From positions 48,834,398 through 48,898,397 of the forward strand of contig NC_092521.1 in the NCBI RefSeq assembly GCF_037038585.1: a stretch of 64,000 bases of DNA. The letters are read 5' to 3'. Under the pieces are notes generated by a model. It was not told where the DNA came from. It did not search any database and saw only the letters and a list, made by a program, of their open reading frames with translations. The first letter of the stretch is position 1; each line of letters starts with the position of its first letter. The stretch is from Patagioenas fasciata. Taxonomy: Eukaryota; Chordata; Aves; Columbiformes; Columbidae. The translations under genes were made by a program, and so were the position numbers. Positions 50,201 to 61,704 of this stretch are shown here, one piece after another.

Positions 50201-50223
50201 GTGAGGTGTTGTCTTCTGTATGA
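40885..50223 (+). CDS. AQP4: AQP4, aquaporin-4 water channel (complete, five coding exons)
   Basis: Orthodox water channel of astrocyte end-feet, ependyma and some epithelia (family knowledge). Join: 40885-40916, 45014-45428, 46354-46518, 46877-46957, 49945-50223; all introns are GT-AG. The product is 323 residues, the same as human AQP4, with no indel. Both pore motifs are present: NPA at 97-99 and 213-215. The aromatic/arginine filter residues F77, H201, A210 and R216 are intact, as is C178. Six membrane helices are expected. The C-terminus ends in SSV, the ligand for syntrophin PDZ domains. Two starts, M1 and M23, are encoded. A conserved readthrough extension follows the stop. Differences from human include D153 in place of a glycosylatable Asn and an extra Cys19. 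Confidence 0.98.
40917..45013 (+). other. AQP4: AQP4 intron 0
   Basis: 4,097 bp. In mammals the M23-type transcript starts inside this intron, so a second promoter is expected in the segment before 45014. I see no clear TATA box or CpG cluster there. A faint L2/MIR-like phrase occurs near 43640-43760. Confidence 0.75.
45014..45428 (+). CDS. AQP4: AQP4 exon 1, M23 start and first half of the pore
   Basis: The acceptor TTTTCCTTTTCAG is followed by one base completing Gly11, then residues 12-149. M23 is the ATG at 45048, with A at -3 and G at +4, a stronger context than M1, which fits leaky scanning. It carries helices 1-3 and the first NPA ([10 protein letters not shown]). Cys13 and Cys17, the known palmitoylation sites of the M1 form, are kept. 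The donor is GCG|GTAATC, phase 0. Confidence 0.98.
45048..45050 (+). promoter_or_regulatory. AQP4: AQP4 M23 internal translation start
   Basis: ATG at residue 23 in the context ATCATGG, with A at -3 and G at +4. It is the start of the short isoform that forms orthogonal arrays in mammals. Confidence 0.9.
45429..46353 (+). other. AQP4: AQP4 intron 1
   Basis: 925 bp, AT-rich. Around 45920-45985 there is a dense run of TAATTA/ATTAAT motifs. No repeat family recognised. Confidence 0.85.
46354..46518 (+). CDS. AQP4: AQP4 exon 2 (residues 150-204)
   Basis: 165 nt, the same length as the human exon, phase 0 at both ends. It encodes [10 protein letters not shown], helix 4, C178, S180 and H201. The human N-L-T sequon at 153 is D-L-S here. 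The donor is GTAAGT. Confidence 0.98.
46519..46876 (+). other. AQP4: AQP4 intron 2
   Basis: 358 bp, GTAAGT to TTGCTTTAG; nothing else recognised in it. Confidence 0.9.
46877..46957 (+). CDS. AQP4: AQP4 exon 3 (residues 205-231)
   Basis: 81 nt, the same length as the human exon. It encodes [14 protein letters not shown] with the second NPA at 213-215 and R216. The sequon N206-Y-T is kept. The donor is GTAACT. Confidence 0.98.
46958..49944 (+). other. AQP4: AQP4 intron 3
   Basis: 2,987 bp. Holds a solo retroviral LTR at 49281-49618; the remainder is AT-rich with no recognised feature. Confidence 0.9.
49281..49618 (-). mobile_element. Solo ERV LTR (338 bp) in AQP4 intron 3
   Basis: Canonical TG...CA ends (TGTCGTGGTTGAGACGG ... 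CCCCCACA) are flanked by a 6-bp near-duplication, GCCATA (49275-49280) and GCCATT (49619-49624). Read on the minus strand it has TATAAAAA (49364-49371) followed by AATAAA (49346-49351), the usual LTR promoter and poly-A layout. No internal retroviral sequence is attached, so it is a recombined solo LTR. A 6-bp duplication suits avian alpharetrovirus/ERVK-like integrases. Confidence 0.85.
49945..50223 (+). CDS. AQP4: AQP4 exon 4, last helix and cytoplasmic tail
   Basis: Acceptor CACCTCTTCTTACAG. Encodes residues 232-323 from V-Y-W-V-G-P to E-V-L-S-S-V, then TGA at 50221-50223. The tail keeps the human blocks [10 protein letters not shown] and V-I-D-(I/V)-D-R-G-E. Confidence 0.98.
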   Translation: MYWVGPIIGAVLAGALYEYVYCPDVELKRRFKDVFSKATQPSKGKYIEVDDNRSHVETDDLILKPGIVHVIDIDRGEDKKGRDASSEVLSSV

Positions 50224-50310
50224 CTAGCAAGAAGCACTGAAAGCAGAGAGCAGCCTGCTAACCTGTCCACAGATATCCTTCCACCTATTAAAGAAACAGA
50301 TCTCCTCTAA
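50221..50310 (+). other. AQP4: AQP4ex translational readthrough extension
   Basis: The stop reads TGA CTA G, the strong readthrough context known from mammalian AQP4. It is followed in frame by 28 sense codons and TAA at 50308-50310, so readthrough adds 29 residues, the mammalian length. The extension begins L-A-R-S-T-E-S-R and ends L-P-P-I-K-E-T-D-L-L; as I recall it, the mammalian extension has the same ending. Known role in mammals: perivascular anchoring of AQP4. Confidence 0.9.
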
Positions 50311-53300
50311 ACTGAACTTCTACCATTTCTTAACAGGTATGGTATGAGCAGCTGCTTGGTGGTGGTATCACCAAACCATACACCTGCTCAGTTGGCATAT
50401 TAGGACTTTGCTATAATTAGGATTCCCCATCTATTATTCCAAATTAAGAGTTGTTCCTACTGTTTTGCTCTCCTTCTTTCTGGAACAATCCCAAAGTTAA
50501 AAAAAGAGATGAAAGCACTCTACTTTAATAAATCAGTCAATAATGAAATGAAGAAAGAGATGTTTAACATCCAGATTGACAGTTAAGACATATCAGGAAA
50601 TGCCTATAGACATGAAGACCTACTTATCAGATTGTTCTTCTGACACTTAATTGGCTGTTGTCAGCTCCAATTAGAACATCTTATCCACTAAGCATTCTCT
50701 GCAACGTTCAAGAATAGCACCAACAGTATTTTAGAGTTTTATCCACATTCAAGCAAAGTAGTATTGTTTCCACTCATGTACATCACTGTTGCCTTGCAAA
50801 CTACCTCTGAAAAAATGATACTTTAATAGGTTTAAAAAATAAGAATTCCATCAACCCATCAGATTTCACTCATGTGATTTCCGGTATAAATATATTAACT
50901 TCATTCCTTCCTGGGAGTAAATATGCTGAAATTGAATGTGGAAGCCTACTGCAATAAGGCTGCAAACCGTTTGACTGTACTTCATGCTCCCTCTTGTCAT
51001 TCTCTATCTGGTGAAACATTCTCCTGGGGTTTGACTATTGACCATTTAGTGTTAGCAGACTCTCAAGGTCATGCAAAGACTATAAAGGCTTTCCTGTTAC
51101 TTAATAACTCAAATAAGAGATATCAGAAGAAAAGAAGGCATATCTGTTTTCAGTGCACTTGTTCAAATACACATTTCTGTGCTAATTTATGTAAACTAAA
51201 GGTTTAATTTACTTACCTACTTTCTTACAAGATGGCTGGAGATATGGGTTTTTTAATTTATTAGTAATGTAGAGGGGTTTTACCTTTTAACTGTATTGAA
51301 ACACGGATTGGGAAGTATTTTTTTATAACAGATGATAAAAATTTGACTGCTTCTGGCTTTTTGTTGCAACTGATGCCTAACTATTTGAACAGGATCAATG
51401 CTTGTTCCAGTGTTCATATAGTCTTAATTACACCTCTGGCAAAGGTTTCTTTATCTGTTGTTAGGAAAAGATGCAAGCACTTGCAGGGTTTTTTGGGGAG
51501 AAATGGACATGAAATTTGTTCAGTAATCAGTCTTTCCCTTACAGAAGTATTTAAACAGACATAAACACCACAGCAGAACATTTCTGTAAAACTCTTACTG
51601 ATTTACTGCTTTTGTTTCTGATCAGTGGCTTTGGGTTTTGCAATATGCAGCTGCAGAGCAGTCAGGAGCATGGTATTATTATGGTAATTGTATAGTTTTT
51701 ATTTTGAAATTGAAAAGCTACTCCTGCCTATTTAGCAATAACAGGGAAAAAAGTATTAGTACTGACTGTGGGTTGTAATAGCCTTGTCCACTCTTTGACA
51801 TACTCTACATGCAATCTTTATTACAGGGAATTAGACATTTCTAATGAGATAATAAACCACTGGTACACTCAAATCTGTGCACTATGATCCAACACCAATT
51901 CCACTATCCGAACTCGCAGCACTGTATAGTCCCAGCATGTCCTGCCATACCCATTCCCCTAGTTTCAGGCTTTCCTTGTCTTAAAGCCTGTTGGAGTGTG
52001 GCATAAGCTCCCTGCATTGAGCATGAGATTCACAACTCCTCCATGCATTTGCAGTTGGACCACAATCTCTCCCCTGCAGCCTCAGGCACAGCACATGGCA
52101 CACTCAGGTGCAGGACAAGACTTTCTTGGGTGACCCAGCGACAGCGCCATTCCCAACACGTGGGTCCTCCTGGCAGACACGCTCCCCATCACATACCTCC
52201 TGCAGCATCACAGCAGAGCCTACCTGAACAGCCTGGTTAAACAGCTGATATTTGTCCCTAGCTGGGCTCTGACACAGTGACAGCATCACGGCTCAAGGGC
52301 GTGAGCATGGTTAGGGACCTGCAAGGGACAATGTCAAATGACAGGGAAGAGCTGTTTCCCACAGCAAGGACTAAGTCTCCCAGGGAAGGGCAACACAGGT
52401 GTGGTGTTTAGACCCCTGCATACCTCTGCTCAGATGGGTAAATACTATGCTAAATACATTCAGTGAGAAAGAGCCAAACTTGTGGGGTTTGTTGGTTGGC
52501 TTATTTGTTTGTTTGACTAGGCATTAGTTCTGGCTTTTTTTTTAGTCTTTCTTTTTTTCTTTAAATGCTGGATTTGTTAAAGGGACACTTTGATTAAACC
52601 TTTTCCGTATCTTAAACAGGTAAAGTAAGGAGTAATATACATAAAACTGGTAGATTTTTAAGCGAAGGTTTGCATTTTTTTTTTAATTTAAAAACACTCC
52701 TTAGAATCTCTTAAATCGTGAATTCTGCATGGTACTGTATTATTTAAATAAGAACCTATGATTTGTTTTATGCTTAAGGGTCCTTTACGCAAATGGCTTG
52801 GTGCATACTTTCCTCAGCCAGTCTTGATTCTGCTGCTGATGTGAGCATAACACAAGCAGAGCACCAACCACCTCAGTTAGGAGGATTTATTTCCTTGACA
52901 CATATCATAGGTGGTTCTGCCCCACCACAAGAGGTCACCATTCATGTAAGGGATGTCACTCTTCAGCCTCCCTTAGGACTCAATTTAGTTTTGACCTGCA
53001 GGGATTTGTGCTTCTCCAAGTCATTTTGCAGTGGTTATCATCACTGTAACAATAGTCACATTTGGTTAAATAATAGACTAGTGTGACCTTTTTATGGATT
53101 GAAAATACTTTTGCCTTAATATGATTTAAAAAATCTGTACTTTAATATTATTTGAGTGAGATTTATGTTCTAAAGACCTTCAGGTCTAAATTGCACCTCT
53201 AATATAACTTTGTGTCATCTGAAAGTATTTATGTGTTGGGATGGAACATGGTAAATGTCTTTTGTTTATGATGGTGGTTGGATATCACAGGAAGTGTGCC

Positions 53301-53536
53301 AGGCACATCATCGTACTGGGGTACTAAAAAAAAATGGATGAGTTTCTTGTTCCTCCATGATGGCATGATTGTTTCTAATGCTATATTTGCACTTTAATCA
53401 ACACAATCAAAATACTTAATCACTGGATTTTGGGAAAAAAAGGTTGGAAACTAAGGGTGGTTACACTGAGGCACACAAAAACCTTTAGGTCTGTATGAAC
53501 TCTGAGGACTTAATCAGCCAAATTCTAACTGTTCTC

Positions 53537-53572
53537 AAAAAAAAAAAAAAGGGGGCGGGGGGGGGGGGGCGG
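53537..53572. repeat. A14 / G-rich homopolymer tract
   Basis: A14 followed by G5-C-G13-C-GG inside the inferred AQP4 3' UTR. It is prone to length variation and could form a G-rich structure in RNA. Confidence 0.9.
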
Positions 53573-54305
53573 AAGAAACCCTGCTGCATTTGAGTTGTCA
53601 TCATAACCCTTCTCCTGTTGAAGCATTTGGGAACTTTATCTTTCATTCATTCAGTGGAAGCAGAAGCAAGACTCATCTCATGCAGTGTTCAGTCTTGTCA
53701 TTTGTATTTGCATGTGATCTTTTCAAAATGTGTTTTATTTCTGATTATTAATAATTGCCACAGTACTTGCTTAGAAAATTAGATGGCCTTCGCATTTCCA
53801 CCTTTCTAGTGCTTGGTGGCAGAGCAGATGCTGCTGTGCTCTGCAACATTTTATCTGCAGTCTGTGTAACACATTCAGGATATTATACACCATCCAGTAT
53901 TTTTAATCTAAATATGTGAGAATTTACATTGTGAACCTTTCTTTCCAAGGTGAGAGATGAAATCACCATGCATGGTTTTTTTTGTATCTCAAAACAACCT
54001 GTATGTATCTGAGTTTCTCAAGGACTTACTAAATAGACAAGATGCGATATAAACGGAACTATTTGTTACCCACTGATACTGATGCGGTCTCTAATTTAGA
54101 GCAAATGAGGTAAAGCAAACTATGTACATGGATTTTTCCACAAGACTGCTTATTGTTGAAATGCTTAGTCACCATGATATCAGAACTAATGTTATAGGAC
54201 TTAAAATTTCCAGTTGTAACATTTGGAATAATCTACTGAAATGTACACTATGAAATAATATCTGGTTTCCACTTGTGTTCTACTGTATCTCACACTACTG
54301 TTGCA

Positions 54306-54311
54306 AATAAA
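54306..54311 (+). terminator. Candidate distal AQP4 polyadenylation signal
   Basis: AATAAA, followed about 10 nt later by TGTTTT and an A12 run. The genomic A run could be chance or could cause internal priming in cDNA, so the site is likely but unproven. Confidence 0.55.
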
Positions 54312-57300
54312 TTGTCTGTTTTAAAAAAAAAAAAGGCAATGCGGTCAATGGAAATATTTAATGATCCTAAAGATCAGGATGGAAATACAAGGAAAAAATC
54401 CCTTCCAGGGGAGCATGGAAGTGTGTGCTGCTGAGAATGAATGATTTACTATGGAAGAATATTCATCGGTGAAGAGAGTTGAGTGTGAAAGAGATTTAAT
54501 ATCTTTTGGGAAACAAGCTAAATCAATTAGAGCAGAAGTTATGCTGGTACGTGTACATCACCAATTTTGCTAGATGTTTTTAAAACTCATAGGACTAGTG
54601 GAGAGCTAACATTTTGCAAAAATCATAAAAATTACACTGGTGCTTCAGAGTCCTTTCGCTAAAGCATGGCTTGTGAGACCAAGCTCCCATGTGGAACTTC
54701 AGCAATGGAAATCAGGTCCTGTAGAAATTATTATATATTTCTGGTTGTCTGGCTCCTTGCTTGGAATGCCAATTTTAGCTCCTAAGACATGTATGGCATT
54801 CACGGAGAAAATTTGGATTCTGCAAATAATTAATATAATATGAAAACCCATCACCTGAGATAGCATCTAATCGGCAGGGAGGGCTGAGGGCAGACTTGTA
54901 CCCAAAACTCACCTCTCTCAGAGGTTCAGCTCTTGCCTTCATTTTCGTCATATCCAAACTCCAAGGGCACCTTCCAAAAGGCTTAGGGGTTTGTGTGTCT
55001 GTGTGCATGGTATATACCTTACTACACACATGATCTGTACTTTACAGAAAGAGCTTCCCACAGGAATTTAGGCAGTATTAGTTAAATTATTTTGGGGTCA
55101 CAAACACAGGAGCAATTTGACACTTTGGGAGACTCACAAACAGGGATCTAGATGTCTGGAGAGTTAGAAAGGCAAACAAGTAGCGATGTAGCCATCTCCA
55201 GGGTTAAGATGCAGTAGGGTCCTGTGAGGAACAGGAAAGCAACAAATGTGCAAGGAAGAGCTTTGTAGTGTTCCTCTTACCTTATGTTTGCTGGCATGGT
55301 GGTATTACTTATGGGATAAAAACACAGTCCCTGTTGTATGAGGACACGCACACAGGCTTGTGGATCATATCTGAAGCACCAAATGGGAGAGGCTGGGCTG
55401 TGCTGGGTGAGTGATATCCTTACTCTAAGCTCCAGTGGTGACACCAGTTTGAGCAGCAACTGCAAAGAGCAATTGTGGTTCAGTTATCTGTTTCAAAAAA
55501 AACAGAACTTATAGTGTAGATATTCCCGATATCAGCTTCCTTTTGAACCCTCTTTTGGCTTTGGACTCTTATCTGTTGCAGATTGTGGCATTTGCAAGCA
55601 TTATAAGCTGCTTTGTTTATATCAGACTGATAACTGTTATCTTGGCTATTAATTTCTTTTGACCTTTCTTACCTCATTAGAAAAGCCACACTTGCAAGTA
55701 CAAAGACTGTAAAGTAATCTATCTAAAAAAAACTATACCAATGTTCTTTTGAAAGGCAAAAAGGACCTTATCTTATTAATATTTGTCTCTCACCTTGCCA
55801 TGTGTGATAGGCAGAGGCTTTCTGCAGCTGTGCCTGGCAAACAGAGTTCCCAGCTGCTTTTCTCCACTCATGCACAGCAATGACCTTCCTACAATGTTCC
55901 ATCTCTATTTCCCTTTTGATATGAACCTTCACAAAAAGCTCTGGAATTCACAATATGTCAAAAAGTTCGTATTAATAGACTCCATGTGTGCACACATGTG
56001 GACGCGAAAGATGCAGAACTTTGCACAGCCACTGGATTTACTCCTTCCTGTCAGCGGACAACATCAGTGGGTAAAACCATGGAAGATGGGCTCCTATGTG
56101 AGGTTGCTACATGCCTCACTGGTATCCTAGTTATTTCTGAGCCATATGACTTCAGCTTGAAGAGGGGTCATGGCTGTCTTCTACTGCCATGGAGCCAATT
56201 GGGTTCTGCTGCTCTTCCTCTCAAGGTTCATTTGCCATAAGGCCTTTTCTTCCACATGCGAACCATTTAAAAATTTATTACCTTACATGCTTTAGAATCT
56301 TCTAACATGAGAAATATTCTACCATTTTCCCACTGTACCATAGGGTCAGCTCCATTTATTCTGTGGGATTGTTGCTTTACTTCGGAACAGCAAATGTCAG
56401 GGCATTGGTGATTCATTCTTTTTTCCTTAAAAAGATCCTTCGATAATTCCAGTGATATCTCCACTATTCTGTTCCAGTGCTTAATTATTTCCGTTTGCAT
56501 AGTATATCTCAGTGCCTAGCTGCCTAGTGGTCCCATCTTCAGAGAGGAATGCATGCTTATTTTGGTTTGTTTTGCTTTATTCCCTGTCTTTCCCTCTGAA
56601 TGAGCTCATCAGAGCTGGAATGAGATGGTTTAGTCTCTAGACCCTCCTTCTCAGAGCTTTTTCAGGATGCTACTGCCACTTCGGACTTGGGGCTGCTACT
56701 GCCACTTTCTCTAGACAGCAGTAGAGTTGCCCCAGAGGGGAGCATCTCATCTGCCTTGACTTGCCAGGGCGGTACAGTAGACAGGCTAAATCCTGCCTTG
56801 GTTTCACAGAAGAGATGAAGTCAGTTTGCACCAGTTGAACCCAGTCTTAGACAATTTCAGCAGAGTAAACAGTCTCCCAGCAAAGAAGTAATCAATTTTG
56901 AAAAGATGGGATTTGGGCTTGTGGCAAATCCCTGGGCTCTAATCTGCAAGAAAAACATCAATAGGAAAACTGGAACAATGGTCGATTGGCCCTGTAAGTT
57001 CTGAACATATGCACATGAACATCCAGTAAGAAAAAGCCTAATGCTTCATGATTAAAGATGACAGAGCAGGGACAAAATGAACTCTGGAGATCAGGAAGAT
57101 GTACATAGATGTTGGACTCTTCTGCTCTTTGCCCACAGGTATTGCTCCAGAGAAACAGCTGCACAGTATCTTCTCAGAGCTGAGTCAGACCAGCTGTACA
57201 GGGTAGGATGCACACAAACATAAATGTTTCAGACACAAAGCTTTTTTATTTTTCTCCCTCCTTGCACAGCTGCCTAGCACACTTCAGGTTTACTGGAAGC

Positions 57301-59182
57301 AAATATTCCTAAGGCATAACTGCAGAAGCTTCTCTAGCCTCAGGACTAAAATGTGAGAATAAAGCTTTGTGTTCTCCAACATTTTAGCTTTGAAAAAGCC
57401 AAGCAAATACCATGGAGGGAGCTTTAAAAAAGGAGGTCAAAAAGTCCATCTGAATCCCTCTGCACCCTGGTCATTCCTAGAGCTACCCTTAGAGAAGCAA
57501 TCCATAGGTTGATTTATCACTGTGTAAATAAAATATGCCCCAACTTCTTTTACCACTAGCCTTTCTGAGGAAAAATAAATAATATTTGGTTGGGCATAGC
57601 TGAAGAGCATCTAAGGTTTATATATAGCTGCTATTGCTATTGTGTCTGAGTGGTGAGGAGAAGGTCAAAGCAAAATTATTTTATTCTTTCCACAGTTATA
57701 AAAATTGCTTTGTGTTTTGTTTTTGGGGGCAGGAGGTGATTTTGTCTTTTTTACTCTTACAGACCTCTGTTTCTTTCAGGATGCCTGCACTGTATTTTGT
57801 CTTTTCTACAGGTTAAATCCTCAAATGTTTCACAGAATTAAGTAGAACAATTAGTTTTCTCATCTAGTAAAGTCTTCCACTATTGTTTTTTTTTTTTTAC
57901 CTTTGTCAAAGAATGTCACTTGAGGATGCTTTAACTTTTCTAGATGTTTGATGTCTTTACTCTGCAGGATCTGATGGTACCCTTCATCACATGTTCTCCA
58001 TTTTCTATATTTCCCACATAGACAGCTGTCCCTTCAGTGGGTTTGGGGCCCTATGGGGACTGCTGAGGTTTTTACGACAAAGCTTCACTTATCTCATTTT
58101 CTGATTCAGATTCTTCTTTTTCACTTCAGATGGTTTTTTTTTTTTTACAATAAAAGACACGCAGCTTCCATTAATTTTATTTCATGAAAAACCTAAATTT
58201 TTCTTCCAAGTTCAGACCTTTTTTTATCAATGTTCTCAACATTTTGGTAATTATTTAGACTTTATCATTAAAGCCTCCATATTTGAGACAATTGCCAAAG
58301 TAATGTTTGTGTTTCTTGTATTCCCTTTGTTTCTCATTTGCAGTGTCTGAGGGGTCAGTGGTTTTTGTGTGAACAGCATGTAAACTTTGTACAAAGGAAG
58401 AAAACTCACATTCTAGCAGTTAGTTATATGTGGCATAGACGGAGCCTCATGTGCTGGAATGAGCCTGAAATGCTGTCATTTCATATTCCTGGAAACAAAA
58501 ACTTTAGTCAACAGGGAAACATCTCATAGGTTTCAGAGTTAACTGGGAAATGTATAATCCTAAAAACATGAGGTGAAAATCTGAATACTAAACTCCAGCT
58601 TTGCAATCAGAGGATGGGAAATCCACATTGTATCCCTCAGTCCTGAATATGGCTCCTAAGTGATTTGTTATGTGCAAAAAATTGCCTTGTACAATTTGGG
58701 GCTAAATCAGCTCAGAGGATACCTCTATCCTAATATTTGAAGGTCCCTTTGCCATTACCCAGACCAGAGGTACTCTCCCTTCAGAATCTCTCCATCGGCA
58801 GAAGATTTGGAGCAAGCAGGACTCCTTGTGTCTGAACTCATTTGTGGGTTCAATACAACAGTGGAAAAACACATACAGGGTCATGTGTGGCCAGAGTTGA
58901 CGAGGAGGCAAGCTGAGGGCAAGCAAAGACAAGGGGACAAGCACTTGACAAAACCAGAAATGAGCTGCATTCCTTTCGGCTGCTCCCCAGACAGTCTCTG
59001 TAAAAGCCACGCAAAGAGTTCTTACCTCCACCTCCAAGAAAGGATGTGATAGAAGGTTGTAAATAACAACAAATTTTCCACTTCTCAGAGGGCAATCATC
59101 TATCTTATAACAAAAACAACTTTCAAATACTGAGTCCTGAATTTCCAGGAAATGGTTTAAACTGTTTTTACAATTACATTTC

Positions 59183-59312
59183 TATATGTTATATATATAT
59201 GCACACATATATATATATATATTTACACTTACATATATGTATATACCATATCAATATTACATATTTTTATATGTTTATAGTTATATACACATGTATGTGT
59301 GTATATGTAAAT
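59183..59312. repeat. TA/CA-rich microsatellite block
   Basis: Runs of TATATA interrupted by CACACA and TGTATG units, directly upstream of the transposon-like element. Confidence 0.9.
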
Positions 59313-59320
59313 GATACATA

Positions 59321-59539
59321 CGCTGTTTCCCTGAAAACAAGACCTATCCTGCTAGCATGATTTTTCAGGATTTTTAAGGATGCTCAAAATAATAAGTTCT
59401 ACTCCAAAAATAAGCCCTAGTTACAGTTCATTAAAAAAAGTCAATTTAAATAGTGTCCAGGCAGCTATACATGCAAAAAGTAAGCATCTTTGGGAGCAAA
59501 AATTTTATAAGACCCTGTCTTATTTTCAGGGAAACAGGG
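59321..59539. mobile_element. MITE-like DNA transposon with about 23-bp terminal inverted repeats
   Basis: The left end contains CTGTTTCCCTGAAAACAAG (from 59323) and the right end its reverse complement GTCTTATTTTCAGGGAAACAG-type sequence (59517-59537); 20 of 21 positions match. Both ends are flanked by TA. The interior is about 170 bp with repeated ATAAG-CCTA wording and no coding capacity. Related sequences occur in other amniotes as far as I recall, but I do not assign a superfamily; the flanking TA hints at Tc1/mariner-type duplication. Confidence 0.7.
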
Positions 59540-61118
59540 TATGAATATATTAGAAAAGGTTAAGTAATCTCACAGATTTAATAGTAAACTCTAACTGGGA
59601 AGATAATACAGGCAGCCTGACTTTCATTCTTTTCTAAACATTGGTATTTTCTCTCTTATGAATATTAACATTTCTCCAGCTAACATAAACTGTTTATTCT
59701 GCAGATAAGTCTGCAAAGGAGAAGCCTTGTCTGCTCTCATGGCTGTTACACAGGCAGCATTTTTCTTGTGGTTTAATTTCGCATGAAGCTACAAAAGCGC
59801 TCTGTAAGTATCGAATTGTTACACCCACACAGAGTAAACATAACTCAACTCACTTTTGCTTGAAACATGATGGTTTTCTCTTGCCTGCTTGGTAACCTCT
59901 TGAAGGCACACCAGGTCAGGAAGTCCTGAAGATCCACCAGTTCATTTCCAGAACAACTGCACTATCTAATACAGACACTTTTTTTTCTTTTCTTTTTGCG
60001 TGTACATCCTTCTGTCTGCTTGGAGTGCCTCTAGTAGTGATAATCCATTGACAAAAATAACAATAGGGGTATTTTGAATTTCTTTTTTTACAGAACAAAC
60101 TTTAGTAGTGAGGCTGCTGCCTAAAACATATCTGTATAACCCAGGCATGTAATTTCTGTAGGTCAGCTATTTTAATTCTGCACACCTACATATGAACCTA
60201 AAGGAAGGGTAGTGCCCAATGTACTATCTTGATCATATAAATTTACACTGTGGCTGTGCCTCCCCTGGCCCTCAATAGCAGTAGCAGGGCTATAAAAAGC
60301 CTGCTTAGCCAGAGGCATTGTGGCTTTTTGGTTGATGAAAACAGAACTCCCTTCCCCTTGCTCACTGCTGCCAGCTCTTCTGAGGGCTGCAATGGGTGGC
60401 CCGATATTCTTCAGCTGTTCCAGACCCACAGATTTTCATTTGGGACTGAAGGAGATCACTAATGAGTACTTGGGAACATATAGTTGTTGTTAAATAGTGA
60501 GAAGATTAGGTTTAGCTGTGTTTGGTTTGGTTTGTGTTGTCTATTTGGTGAAAACAAGATGAGAAGATCAGATCTGCAATAACATTGAGAAAGATTTACA
60601 GTAACTGGTGTGCTGATTCCAAAATATTACCGTTTGTGTGGTAGGACTCAGAATCACAACACTCTCTTTTTTAAAATCAGATGAGTTTTAAATTAAAAAC
60701 ATTTTATTTGTCTGGTTATGTAAACCTCCTGTGATCACCTGTTACCACTGTGAGAGCTGGAAACTTCATGATCTGAGACTCCAGGGCTTAAAGAATACAC
60801 CCAGGCTGATAATGAAACAACATACCAGTAGTGAGTTGCAATACACTTGCATTAGCACTTCCTTTTTAGTGACGCTGTGGTCCTGTAACAAACGAAGCAG
60901 GCGAAGAATCTCCACTGGGAATGACTCAGGGATTAAATGCTGTCAGGGGATTAGGGTGGTTACACCTCCCACAGCAATGCATTGGAGCTCCAAAAGCCTC
61001 TGGAAGGGGCTAGATCTGTTGATACCAGAAGTCTTGGTTTGCACAACAAGAGGTGGCCTCAGATAGCTTGGAAGCTGTCTCAAACAGTGGTTAACATAAA
61101 CTGCCAGAGAAGCTTCAG

Positions 61119-61138
61119 TAGTGGTGGTGGTGGTGGTG
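61119..61138. repeat. Short (GTG)n triplet run
   Basis: Six or so GTG units in tandem. Confidence 0.85.
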
Positions 61139-61704
61139 TGTTCTGTGCAGTGTGACCCTGTTAACATAAATTCAAAGAGACTATGTGAAAAATGTTTGTG
61201 TTGAGAACAGAATCTGTTTTAAAAATAGAGGGTAAAATAAAGAGCTTGAAAACAAGCACTTCAAAAGACATTTCACAGCAAGCAATATCTCACATTAAGT
61301 GTTTCACATTAGGAATTGCACTATATTTTAGTACTTTTTCTTCAGTTTATCATCTCGAGTAGGTAACGTTCCTTACCTGATTCTCGGAGCTTCTGTCAAA
61401 ATCCAGTTGCAAACCAATCTCAAAGGGAAGAAGAAGTTTATGTTGCTAATTAGTAAGGCCAATATAAAGATGAGCTTGCAGTCCCAGAGGCAGCAATAAA
61501 TTGTTCTAATCTCTGTTAAGAAATGAGATGTCCTTTTTCTGCTGCTTCTACTCAGTCAAACTAATGTATGGAGAAAAAGCTGTAATGTGGTGCTGCAAGG
61601 ATAAGTTCGTATCCTGTCCAGTGACAGCAAAAATAAATTATTCAAATGACAAGATGGTGTGCCTTAAGTCCTTGTTACCATAAAGGAGGTTAGCCAATTG
61701 AAGT

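Larger units (their letters stand above)
50311..54330 (+). other. AQP4: AQP4 3' UTR (inferred extent)
   Basis: About 4 kb of AT-rich sequence without a supported gene, similar in length to the human AQP4 3' UTR. Internal AATAAA hexamers at 50527-50532 and 51851-51856 could give shorter transcripts. A GC-richer block at 51890-52430 stands out. The distal end is inferred from AATAAA at 54306-54311. Confidence 0.6.
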
